A model generated the notes under the pieces. The model saw only the letters and a list, made by a program, of their open reading frames with translations, was not told the DNA's origin and did no database searches. A stretch of 64,000 bases of DNA, from positions 17,879 through 81,878 of the forward strand of contig JAFXFM010000021.1 of the NCBI GenBank assembly GCA_017520545.1. The letters are read 5' to 3'. Made by a program: the position numbers and the translations under genes. This document shows, piece after piece, positions 1 to 7,881 of this stretch (the stretch's first letter is position 1; the number at the start of each line of letters is the position of its first letter). Origin of the DNA: Alistipes sp. (GTDB taxonomy: Bacteria; Bacteroidota; Bacteroidia; Bacteroidales; Rikenellaceae).

Positions 1-2
1 TA

Positions 3-2849
3 TTAGGATATACAATTAATCCAAGTCCAAATTTCAATCTAAGAACGGAGGAAGATAATGAAACCGATAGTAAAAAGGCAGATGGCGCAATTTTAATCAA
101 CAACGAGGTTGTTGGAGTCATTGAGTTGAAGGGTTGCAACACTACCGATTTGAAGAAGGTGGAAGCACAAGCATTCGGTTATAAAAATCAGCATGCAAAG
201 GCAACTTATGTTATCATCTCCAATTTTGAAAAACTCCGTTTCTATATTGATAACTCTGTTAATTTTGAGGAGTTTAATTTGTTTAATCTCTCAGAATCTC
301 AGTTTGCTTTATTGTATTTGTGCTTGGCATACGAGAATATAGAGAAGAATTTGCCAAAAACGGTAAAAGCAAAGAGTTTGTCCAAAGAGGAGGAGATTAC
401 CAATAAACTCTATAAGGATTACTCTGAGTTCAAGCAAGTGTTGTTTAATGATATTTTAGCACTTAACCATGTTGAGAGTGCAGAGCAGAAGATTGTTCTT
501 TTCAAGAAAACTCAGAAACTTCTTGATAGGTTACTATTCATATTCTTCGCTGAGGACTCAGGATTGCTCACACCTAATACCATGAGAATACACATCTTAG
601 ATGTGTGGCAAAAGATGAAAGAGGTGGGAGAAGAACAACCTTTGTATAACCGTATTAAGAAATACTTTACATGGTTAGATGAGGGTTTCAAAAGTACTGC
701 GATAGAAGTGTTTGCTTATAATGGAGGATTATTCAAACCTGATGAAGTTTTAGACTCCTTAATTATCAGTGATGAACTTCTCTACAACTACACTCTCAAA
801 TTAAGCGAATACAACTATGCAAGTGAAGTTGATGTAAACATTCTTGGGCATATCTTTGAACACTCATTAACGGAGATAGAAGAGGTTACGAACTCTTTGC
901 TCGGTAATGAACAACCAACTGTAAGTAAACGCAAGAAAGATGGTGTGTTCTACACTCCGCAGTATATCACAAAGTATATTGTGGAAAATACAGTGGGTAA
1001 ATTGTGTGCTGAGAAAAAAGCGGAGATGGATATTGATGAGGAGGAATACTTCTCTGATAAGAAGCGTCAAAAGAACACAAAGAAAGCACTTTTCGACAAG
1101 TTGAATGATTACCGTGAGTGGTTATTGGGCGTTACTATTTGCGATCCAGCTTGTGGTAGTGGTGCCTTCTTGAATGCAGCATTGAAATATCTTATCAATG
1201 AGCATAAGTTGATAGATGAGATGCAGGCAAAAATAACAGGAGATGCCATTGTCTTTCCAAATATCGAAAATGTTATTCTTGAAAACAACCTATACGGTGT
1301 TGATATTAACGAGGAGAGCGTGGAGATTGCTAAACTTGCATTGTGGTTGCGTACTGCACAACCTTACCGTAAATTGTCATCTTTGAACAACAATATCAAG
1401 TGTGGAAACTCTCTTATCTCAGATGTAGAGGTGGCAGGAGACAAAGCATTTAATTGGGAAGCAGAATTTCCACAAGTATTTGAAAAGGGAGGTTTTGATG
1501 TGGTAATCGGTAATCCTCCTTATGTAGATTCGGAAACAATGACTAAGACAATTCCGCTACAAAGAGAATACATTGCAAACAACTATGACTGTGCCAAAGG
1601 TAATTGGGACTTACTAATACCTTTTATTGAGAAAGGTTTTAACATTTTACAACCCTACGGAAAACTTGCATTTATAACATCTAACAAGTGGCTTGCATTG
1701 GACTATGGTTCTTCCACTCGAAACTTTGTTGTACCTAATCTAAACTTTCTTGTTGATTGTACATCTGAAAAGGTATTTGAATCTGCCAATGTTTCCTCTG
1801 TGGTATTTGGTTTACAGAAGACAGAGTGCAAAGACATGATGATTGGAGATGTTAAAAATGCTGAGATTCAAGAACTTTACACTCTATCCAAACAACCAAT
1901 AGAGACATTAATAAGATTTAATCTAAGTTTAGCATTCTCAAAAGGAATCGGACTTATAAAAAAGTTGGAATCATTAAAAAAAATATCACAATATGATTAC
2001 TCAGTCTTTGGTTCATTCACAACTGCCGAAGCATATCTATTAGTACCATTTGTAGAAGATAAAGAACAGGTAAGTGCTAATGACTTCAAACTCATTAATA
2101 CGGGTACAATAGATAAGTATCTACCTTTGTGGGGATTCTCTCAAATTAAATACTTGGGAAAACAGGCACAATATCCTATTGTTAATAGAGGTGTCTTTCA
2201 AAAAGAATTTCCTAACAGATATGAAAAATTATCAAAACCAAAAGTAATTATAACAGGTATCCGATACTTTGAAGCAATTATTGACAAAGACAACTCATTT
2301 CTTCCTGCAAAGTCAACAGTAACTATAACAGGAGACTTAAATAATCTATATTTTTTGTTGGCAGTTTTGAACTCAAAGGTTATTGCCTATTATATACGAG
2401 AAAACTATTATAGTTCAAGTATGGGTGGAGGAATTAATTTTACCCCTGATTTGATTCGCTCATTACCAATTCCACAGATTCCTACCAACAAACAACTGTT
2501 TGTTGAGTATTCTGAACAAATGCAAAAATGTAATCAAAGTCTTCTGTTAAAACGCTGTCGTTTTATGCAGCGTTTGAAAGATAATGTTCCTAATGTAAAA
2601 ATCAACAGCACATTGGAAACTTTCGATTTATTTGATTTTACAAAATTCATCACTGAACTTAAAAAACAAAAAATTGTATTATCTCTTAGAGAGCAAGATG
2701 AGTGGGAAGATTTTTTCAATGACTACAAGCAACAGTGTAATGAACTCTCTGCACAAATATCCGCAACAGATAGAGAGATAGACAAAATGGTTTATGAACT
2801 CTACGGTTTAACAGACGAAGAAATCGCAATAGTTGAGGGTATGCACTAA
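3..2849 (+). CDS. Type IIG-like restriction endonuclease/N6-adenine DNA methyltransferase, 5' truncated by window edge
   Basis: A single polypeptide combining restriction nuclease and adenine methylase. The frame is open to the left edge, so the true start lies outside; a TTG at 126 gives a 907-residue form but would cut the nuclease domain. Visible nuclease residues fit a PD-(D/E)XK site: Asp at 81-83, then Glu-Leu-Lys at 123-131. The methylase has motif I DPACGSG (1143-1163) and catalytic motif IV NPPY (1512-1523), typical of gamma-class N6-adenine methylases. The C-terminal 350 residues probably hold target recognition (inference). Sixteen bases separate it from the next gene on the same strand, suggesting co-transcription. 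The gene is A+T-rich compared with the chromosome after 9700, consistent with cargo of the integrated island. The family call is confident; the DNA target cannot be read. Confidence 0.88.
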   Translation, partial: LGYTINPSPNFNLRTEEDNETDSKKADGAILINNEVVGVIELKGCNTTDLKKVEAQAFGYKNQHAKATYVIISNFEKLRFYIDNSVNFEEFNLFNLSESQFALLYLCLAYENIEKNLPKTVKAKSLSKEEEITNKLYKDYSEFKQVLFNDILALNHVESAEQKIVLFKKTQKLLDRLLFIFFAEDSGLLTPNTMRIHILDVWQKMKEVGEEQPLYNRIKKYFTWLDEGFKSTAIEVFAYNGGLFKPDEVLDSLIISDELLYNYTLKLSEYNYASEVDVNILGHIFEHSLTEIEEVTNSLLGNEQPTVSKRKKDGVFYTPQYITKYIVENTVGKLCAEKKAEMDIDEEEYFSDKKRQKNTKKALFDKLNDYREWLLGVTICDPACGSGAFLNAALKYLINEHKLIDEMQAKITGDAIVFPNIENVILENNLYGVDINEESVEIAKLALWLRTAQPYRKLSSLNNNIKCGNSLISDVEVAGDKAFNWEAEFPQVFEKGGFDVVIGNPPYVDSETMTKTIPLQREYIANNYDCAKGNWDLLIPFIEKGFNILQPYGKLAFITSNKWLALDYGSSTRNFVVPNLNFLVDCTSEKVFESANVSSVVFGLQKTECKDMMIGDVKNAEIQELYTLSKQPIETLIRFNLSLAFSKGIGLIKKLESLKKISQYDYSVFGSFTTAEAYLLVPFVEDKEQVSANDFKLINTGTIDKYLPLWGFSQIKYLGKQAQYPIVNRGVFQKEFPNRYEKLSKPKVIITGIRYFEAIIDKDNSFLPAKSTVTITGDLNNLYFLLAVLNSKVIAYYIRENYYSSSMGGGINFTPDLIRSLPIPQIPTNKQLFVEYSEQMQKCNQSLLLKRCRFMQRLKDNVPNVKINSTLETFDLFDFTKFITELKKQKIVLSLREQDEWEDFFNDYKQQCNELSAQISATDREIDKMVYELYGLTDEEIAIVEGMH

Positions 2850-2865
2850 TCTTAATTAGTTTAGA

Positions 2866-3633
2866 ATGGAGAAAAAGAGATTGCATTATAAGGTTAGTGA
2901 AGAGTGCCTTGCTAATCTTCCTGTTGAGAATGGAAGCATTGGTTTTGAAAAGTATTGTAACAAGAAGCAGGGAAATACATTTCTTTGTATAATGCATCAC
3001 GAAAACGGGTTAGCAGATATGTGTAATGTGTTTCCAATGAAATTTAATGGAAAGATTTATGGCGTGGTGTATCCTGATCCAATAGATATGCTTATTGAAC
3101 AAGCAGGGTTATTCTATGCAATGGCAACCAATGTGCTACCCACTTTTGCACAACAGAAGGTGGAACACAGTGTAATGTCAAGTGAAGGGGAAGAAGTCAA
3201 TATGATTGACAGCAAGATTGCTCAGCAAATCATAGCATATAGGGTATCCTCCTTAACATTGTCTATAATGGCGTTAGAGAGTTTCTTGAATAGTAATATA
3301 CCTAACGATTATACAATAACAAGGAGTGGCGAAAGCATAAATAAATCAGAAATCGAATTGAAATTCTCTATCAAAGATAAATTAACAGAGTTTAAGACTA
3401 TTTATAACATTGATAGTAAGCAGTATCAAGATGCTATATCAAATATACAAAGAATGGTTATTCTCCGTAATGACTTTGTTCATATGAAATCAATACCAAA
3501 CTCTAAGAACGCCATGTCTGATGGACTGATTAAGAGTTATGAAACCATTATGAACTCAGACTTATCTAAGCATATACAAGATGTCAAAAATGTTATAAGT
3601 ATCATTACCGAACACCAAGCAGCACATGCCTAA
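2866..3633 (+). CDS. Hypothetical protein with HEPN-like RNxxxH motif
   Basis: I do not recognise this 255-residue protein by name. The C-terminal half (about residues 110-250) looks helical and contains Arg201-Asn-Asp-Phe-Val-His206, which fits the R-N-x3-H signature of HEPN nucleases. HEPN domains are common RNA-cleaving effectors or helper folds in defence and toxin modules. The N-terminal 100 residues contain Cys and His residues without a clear zinc pattern. It follows the restriction-methylase gene by 16 bases and precedes a strong terminator, so the two probably form an operon. RNase activity is inference from one motif; it could instead be a non-catalytic helical accessory protein. 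Confidence 0.6.
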   Translation: MEKKRLHYKVSEECLANLPVENGSIGFEKYCNKKQGNTFLCIMHHENGLADMCNVFPMKFNGKIYGVVYPDPIDMLIEQAGLFYAMATNVLPTFAQQKVEHSVMSSEGEEVNMIDSKIAQQIIAYRVSSLTLSIMALESFLNSNIPNDYTITRSGESINKSEIELKFSIKDKLTEFKTIYNIDSKQYQDAISNIQRMVILRNDFVHMKSIPNSKNAMSDGLIKSYETIMNSDLSKHIQDVKNVISIITEHQAAHA

Positions 3634-3661
3634 AAAATCTCCTCTAACATACAAATACAAC

Positions 3662-3697
3662 CCTGCATTCTCCATAAAAGCGAATGCAGGATTTTTG
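3662..3697 (+). terminator. Rho-independent terminator after restriction operon
   Basis: Perfect 9-bp stem CCTGCATTC (3662-3670) / GAATGCAGG (3682-3690) followed by ATTTTTG. It lies 28 bases after the stop of the HEPN-like gene and 26 bases before the stop of the convergent XRE-NADAR gene. Confidence 0.85.
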
Positions 3698-3722
3698 TTT
3701 TATATCATTTGATAATTATTAA

Positions 3723-4721
3723 CTACTTTATCTCATGCTCAAATAGGAATAAAGGATATTTAATATCATAGTCTATTTTGCCATTATTATCTCTTAAAAC
3801 TGTCAATATCTTACCCATTGCATTCTCTCCAACGAGGGTGTAATGACAATGCCCCAAAATTGTCTGTTCGCACAGTGCTGCCATCTCCTCCATTGCCTTA
3901 ATTTGTGCTTTCAATTTGTCATCAACTTTTTGTTGAGCAGATTCTGAACGAGGTTTTTTAAGAGATAATGTTTTTTGTTCTACCTCCTTTATAAGAGTGT
4001 TAATATGTTTTTTTGCGTTGGAACGGACAGACTTAACTAAATCCTTTTTCTGTAAATCCTGACAACCCCATCTTAACACGCTGTTAGAGGTGTTCTGTTG
4101 CGTTGTATCCTCAACGATAACTTTGCCCTTGCTCTTGTTTAATAACTTCCTAAACCCTGCATTTTGGGCATATTTGAGGGATACAACATACTTCATAACC
4201 TCAACATCAAAATAGTCGTCATGCCAATTAGGGTGATGATATTTTTTATAATCATTACCATTTACAAATATCTTCTTGCAGTACATTGAATTAGGATAGT
4301 TCATAATATCATTTTGCAGTTCAGGATAACCGCTAAATCGTAATGCAATGAATAGATGCTCAGATGTCTTGAATGTATATCCGCAGCACTCAACAGGATA
4401 CTCCGTACTCATATTGCTAAAAGCACCGTACTCCCCATTTAGTTTACCAAAAGTTACAATATCATTTGCCCGATATTGCTCCGTTCTACCAAAAACTATT
4501 TCATAAGGATTGTATGCTGATTCAATTTGAGATGGAACGGTGTATAAATCTCGAATCGGCAGATTAAGAGCATTTGCCATCTTCTCAATTTGCTTCTGAC
4601 TTGCGTGTTTACCATTAACCAATGAGTAACAATACTCACGGGTAACACCTATCATCTTAGCAAATTCAGCAACCGATATTCCTCGTTGATTGATAATCTC
4701 TTTTACTCTTAATTCTGCCAT
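3723..4721 (-). CDS. XRE-type HTH / NADAR domain fusion protein
   Basis: 332 residues. Residues 5-60 form an XRE/Cro helix-turn-helix (ISVAEFAKMIGVTREYCYSLVNG). Residues 88-222 match NADAR (YbiA-like): GAFSN at 99-103, TSEH at 119-122, conserved Glu204 and WG at 218-219. Residues 223-332 are an unassigned charged extension. NADAR proteins are known to remove ADP-ribose from guanine in DarT1-NADAR toxin-antitoxin pairs, and YbiA acts in riboflavin intermediate metabolism; which applies here is not shown. The ATG at 4721 is chosen over the upstream one at 4766 because a -7 element (4741-4748) lies inside the longer reading. No DarT toxin is visible in the window. The direct DNA-binding fusion suggests autoregulation through the repeats at 4761-4792. 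Confidence 0.85.
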   Translation of the reverse strand: MAELRVKEIINQRGISVAEFAKMIGVTREYCYSLVNGKHASQKQIEKMANALNLPIRDLYTVPSQIESAYNPYEIVFGRTEQYRANDIVTFGKLNGEYGAFSNMSTEYPVECCGYTFKTSEHLFIALRFSGYPELQNDIMNYPNSMYCKKIFVNGNDYKKYHHPNWHDDYFDVEVMKYVVSLKYAQNAGFRKLLNKSKGKVIVEDTTQQNTSNSVLRWGCQDLQKKDLVKSVRSNAKKHINTLIKEVEQKTLSLKKPRSESAQQKVDDKLKAQIKAMEEMAALCEQTILGHCHYTLVGENAMGKILTVLRDNNGKIDYDIKYPLFLFEHEIK

Positions 4722-4740
4722 AGTGTAATAAATTTTATTA

Positions 4741-4793
4741 CAAATATATAAAAATTCTTTTAGCATGCTACTTCTTATGAGGTAACATGCTTA
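4741..4793 (-). promoter_or_regulatory. Promoter with two operator-like repeats for XRE-NADAR gene
   Basis: On the minus strand a TATATTTG -7 element occupies 4748-4741, about 20 bases upstream of the ATG. Where a -33 box is expected sits the perfect palindrome TAGCATGCTA (4761-4770), and a related TAACATGCTT lies at 4783-4792, 22 bp away (two helical turns). The arrangement fits an XRE repressor covering its own promoter; binding is inference. Confidence 0.6.
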
Positions 4794-4925
4794 TTTTTTA
4801 TTCTATTTTTTACTTGAATGACTTTTAATAACTATTTGTTGTTAAATGCTTTATACGCTTTTTAATTAGTCTATTTTTAAGGAATAAACTTTGCTCTAAC
4901 AAGTGGGAGTTGAAGGTTTAGAAAT

Positions 4926-5105
4926 TTACTCATCGTTTTCTTTCTTACTTAGTATTCCTGCCCAATATCTTTTTTGTGATTCGCTTTGCTTTGCATTTAT
5001 TCTCAGTCTCTCATCATAAGTCATTCTTTTGTGGTAATCCTTCATACTATCTGAAATGGATTTTTTTACATCATCGGTTAATTCTCTGTAAATTCTTTTT
5101 GCCAT
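4926..5105 (-). CDS. Small basic protein, island-encoded
   Basis: 59 residues from the ATG at 5105; the longer 84-residue reading starts in A/T-rich sequence and adds an implausible Phe-rich leader. The protein is rich in Lys, Arg and Ser, with a spaced repeat-like pattern (SxSMKxYH, then KQSESQKRYW). This resembles short basic DNA-binding modules of the NUMOD3 kind found in phage and mobile-element proteins, but the match is from memory and weak. It stands alone between the XRE-NADAR gene and the leader RNA, on the same strand as XRE-NADAR. Confidence 0.5.
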   Translation of the reverse strand: MAKRIYRELTDDVKKSISDSMKDYHKRMTYDERLRINAKQSESQKRYWAGILSKKENDE

Positions 5106-5291
5106 AGTTAGTCTGTTTACTATAAATAGTTTGAACTTCTGAAAAAAGACGAAAAATCCGAAAAAATTTTTTCTCGGCATATAGTGGCATACTAACTACA
5201 CCAACCCTTTTTGACGAAGTAAGAGGGAGGAAACATAAAAACAGATAAGTAGGTAGGAAGTATACTTCCTAAAAAATAAATGTTCAAAAAT

Positions 5292-5324
5292 TTTGTTTTC
5301 TCAAAAAATTTTTTTATATATTTG
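5292..5324 (+). promoter_or_regulatory. Bacteroidetes-type promoter for replication module
   Basis: TTTG at 5292-5295, 21-base spacer, TATATTTG at 5317-5324. Transcription should begin near 5331 and produce a leader of about 220 bases before the first ORF. Confidence 0.65.
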
Positions 5325-5330
5325 CAACAG

Positions 5331-5552
5331 TAATTCAGAAATTGAAATCTGATATTGCTTTGAATCTTTGCTAAAAGGGGCAAAATTCAACCCTTGCGAT
5401 TAACAATTAAAAGATTATGAATGAAGACTGATGCCGTAAAAGGCATTAGTTGATAGGTACGCCCTGTGGCGTAGGGGACTTATTGTCCCTATGTGAAAGT
5501 AAACAAAATGATATAACATATTATATATTAATTACTTAAAATTTTATAATGT
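5331..5552 (+). ncRNA. Structured leader RNA of unknown class
   Basis: Between the promoter and the first ORF lie consecutive short hairpins: AAGGG/CCCTT (5375-5379 with 5391-5395), ATGCC/GGCAT (5431-5435 with 5442-5446), TACGCC/GGCGTA (5458-5463 with 5468-5473) and GGGAC/GTCCC (5475-5479 with 5485-5489), followed by an A/T-rich unstructured stretch to the ATG. Four adjacent stems in otherwise A+T-rich DNA are unlikely to be chance. No T-tract follows the last stem, so it does not look like a simple terminator. It could be a cis-regulatory leader, a replication-control RNA or part of an origin. Confidence 0.45.
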
Positions 5553-5786
5553 ATGCAAAAATTAAAATTAATTGAATTAAAAAAGGAATTTCCATTAATT
5601 CCTGAGTATCAGATTAAGAATCTGACAGAATGTACTACTGATGAGTTGCTGTTTGAGTTAGGTTATTGTGATTGGTTAATTAAACAAGAACACGATTTAG
5701 AGTATGCTTATCAACTTAAAACACTGATTGAAAATAATTTATTCAAAAACATTATTAGAAATGGAGAACAGAAATTTTACATTTAA
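5553..5786 (+). CDS. Hypothetical 77-residue protein
   Basis: A small acidic/basic mixed protein (about residues 10-70 predicted helical), unrecognised. It is the first ORF after the structured leader. Its stop codon is separated by one base from an ATG of the primase-like gene, or overlaps that gene by 26 bases if the earlier ATG is used, so translation is probably coupled. Confidence 0.6.
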   Translation: MQKLKLIELKKEFPLIPEYQIKNLTECTTDELLFELGYCDWLIKQEHDLEYAYQLKTLIENNLFKNIIRNGEQKFYI

Positions 5787-7155
5787 CATGGGTGTTAGCA
5801 CTACACATTATGAAAACAAGTGCAATGAGTGGGGAAAACTCCGTTACAAGACAATGCAGTTAGACATTGATGGATTAGAGGATTACATCAGAAAAGGTTA
5901 TTGTTTTACACATACCTTCAAAGATGTATCGGCAGATGGTTCATTTGGTTGTAAGGAAAAGACTATCAAAAATTTTAAGAGTACAAACACGGTATTTCTT
6001 GATATTGATGATTGCAGTCTTACCGCTCAGGAGTTCTATACTTCTGTGACACCTAAACCAACATTAATGTACACTACACCGAGTAATGTTACAGGTGTTC
6101 AGAACAGATTTAGACTTGTTTACCTATATGAACAACCTATCTTGTCTAACGATACATATAAAAAGGAGGTACAGAAGATTTCTACGGGAATTGGTAAGAT
6201 TATTTCTGATTTTTCTTTTGATTCTACAAGTGTAAATGCTTCTCAACAGATGGGAGGAAATGGTACAGAAGATTGTTTACTTTTGAAGAGTTATAATATC
6301 TTTAATTTTAATACCTTCAAGGAGTATGAGGAGTGCAGTTCTATTACTTATAAAAAAGAAGAGAGAAATGATATAAGTAATAGAAAAGCAGTTAGTTATG
6401 AAGAAAAAGAAATTAAAATTGTTGATAAAGAGTTTGAAAGAGAATTTTGGGAATTAACCGATAATGAGTCGGTATATAAATTATTAAATAAATATAGGTG
6501 TAAATATCCTCTGCACGATGCTACACAAGTTCACGAAGACAAACCTTATATTTACCTTAATAACTATGTTGAAATATCAAGAAGGTATTATGTAGTCAAA
6601 GATGATAATGGGCATAATAGGGCAATACCTGTAAAGATAAAAGAGGGTAATAGAGAAAAGATATTATTCAGGAATGCTCTGCTAAGATTAAAGATTGATT
6701 CTGAAATGAGTTTTGAGAATCTTTTGTATGCAATGGTGTATGAAAGGACTTATTGGATTGATAATAGTGATGGTGAGATTACAAATAGAATTCTTTATAA
6801 GGTAGCGAAAGGCGCTTTTACAAAGAGAGACTTATATGGTATAAACACTTCAACCGAAGGGCAGAAGAAAAGAAGGGCAATAACAAACAAAAATGGTTTG
6901 AAAGTTAATAAGGCATACTGTGAAAAGTACGATATACCCGTAAGGACAATGGCAAATAAGATGAGGAGATATATTTCCAATAAAAATATATTGAAGAACT
7001 ATGACTTTAAAAAAAGTGTTGAAGAGAATAGTAAACTATTAAAAGAAAAGAAAATAAAACCTAATAGTGAAAGAAGACTATATGAATTTATGGAGTGGTA
7101 TAAAACAGAAGGAATAATAACAAATAAAAAAACAGAAAAACATGAAGAAATTTAA
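5761..7155 (+). CDS. Primase-like (AEP/prim-pol family) replication protein
   Basis: 464 residues from the ATG at 5761; another ATG at 5788 follows the upstream stop directly and is equally plausible. An FLDIDD segment fits the acidic metal-binding motif of archaeo-eukaryotic primases, and the following YTTPS...NRFRLVY stretch resembles the second conserved region of phage and plasmid prim-pol proteins. The C-terminal third is very Lys-rich and may bind DNA. No helicase Walker motifs are present, so the protein would need an outside helicase. It probably primes replication of the excised island. The family assignment rests on motifs only. Confidence 0.55.
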   Translation: MENRNFTFNMGVSTTHYENKCNEWGKLRYKTMQLDIDGLEDYIRKGYCFTHTFKDVSADGSFGCKEKTIKNFKSTNTVFLDIDDCSLTAQEFYTSVTPKPTLMYTTPSNVTGVQNRFRLVYLYEQPILSNDTYKKEVQKISTGIGKIISDFSFDSTSVNASQQMGGNGTEDCLLLKSYNIFNFNTFKEYEECSSITYKKEERNDISNRKAVSYEEKEIKIVDKEFEREFWELTDNESVYKLLNKYRCKYPLHDATQVHEDKPYIYLNNYVEISRRYYVVKDDNGHNRAIPVKIKEGNREKILFRNALLRLKIDSEMSFENLLYAMVYERTYWIDNSDGEITNRILYKVAKGAFTKRDLYGINTSTEGQKKRRAITNKNGLKVNKAYCEKYDIPVRTMANKMRRYISNKNILKNYDFKKSVEENSKLLKEKKIKPNSERRLYEFMEWYKTEGIITNKKTEKHEEI

Positions 7156-7684
7156 CGAAATCCCAAATTTTAAGACGCTTCGTTGCGAAGCAAAAATAAG
7201 CGAGGATAAACTGACAATCTTGCATTACAGAATTAATGAGATTATTTTTAAGTACAACATGCAGTCTGCATTTCCAATAAATGTTCAGAAAGCAACAGAG
7301 CAATTAGTGGTTGTTTTTCAGCAGATAAAAGAGTTGGAGGTTAAAGATGCCGTAAAACCTAAACAAGAGGAGATTTTGGCAAAAGGCAGAGAGATAGTAA
7401 AAAGTCTCAAAGAGTATGTTAAAAATTTCAAGTATGATGATAGTTGTGTCGGTGCCATTGAAAGTATGTGCAAGTACCAACTATCCAATTATCTCAAAAA
7501 CAAAGAAAACTTAACCATTACAACGGGAGTAGAGATATTAGAGGGAAATGTTGTGCTACGGGAGATTGCCAATGATGTTACCGCTAATCTCAACAGGCAA
7601 CCGAATATCAAAGCATTTCTTCGCATGCAGGGAGAGATAATAGATATTATAGGTAAGCAACTGCAAACCTTCCAATTCAGGTAG
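7142..7684 (+). CDS. Hypothetical island protein, downstream of primase-like gene
   Basis: 180 residues, mostly helical, with no motif I recognise. Its ATG overlaps the end of the primase-like gene by 14 bases, so it is the third gene of the same operon (leader RNA, 77-residue protein, primase-like, this). Its position suggests an accessory role in replication or maintenance, but nothing in the sequence shows it. Confidence 0.65.
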   Translation: MKKFNEIPNFKTLRCEAKISEDKLTILHYRINEIIFKYNMQSAFPINVQKATEQLVVVFQQIKELEVKDAVKPKQEEILAKGREIVKSLKEYVKNFKYDDSCVGAIESMCKYQLSNYLKNKENLTITTGVEILEGNVVLREIANDVTANLNRQPNIKAFLRMQGEIIDIIGKQLQTFQFR

Positions 7685-7832
7685 AAAAAATGCTAAAAAC
7701 GACTATTAGTTTGTAAATATGCAAGCACCTATTTTTCATAAATGGATAAAATGCTGATTTACAACACTTAATAGAATAGGGTTCGAGATGTGTCCCAACT
7801 ATATTTATAAATTTGTGCTTAAACAAGGCAAA

Positions 7833-7861
7833 AACCAACACCTAAAAAATAAGTGTTGGTT
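7833..7861 (-). terminator. Terminator of integrase gene
   Basis: Perfect 9-bp inverted repeat AACCAACAC (7833-7841) / GTGTTGGTT (7853-7861). Read on the minus strand the stem is followed by TTTTTG, 21 bases past the integrase stop. The rest of 7685-7881 shows no gene. Confidence 0.75.
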
Positions 7862-7881
7862 CTGCTGTTTATAGATGTAGG

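Noticed and set aside
5192-5383. 63-codon open frame on the minus strand
   Set aside because: Covers the promoter and leader of the replication module on the other strand; low-complexity Phe/Lys composition.
7779-7797. T-arm-like sequence GGGTTCGAG...TCCC
   Set aside because: Looks like a tRNA T-arm fragment or att core, but the loop is too long and it does not match the tRNA-Gly T-arm, so it is probably chance.
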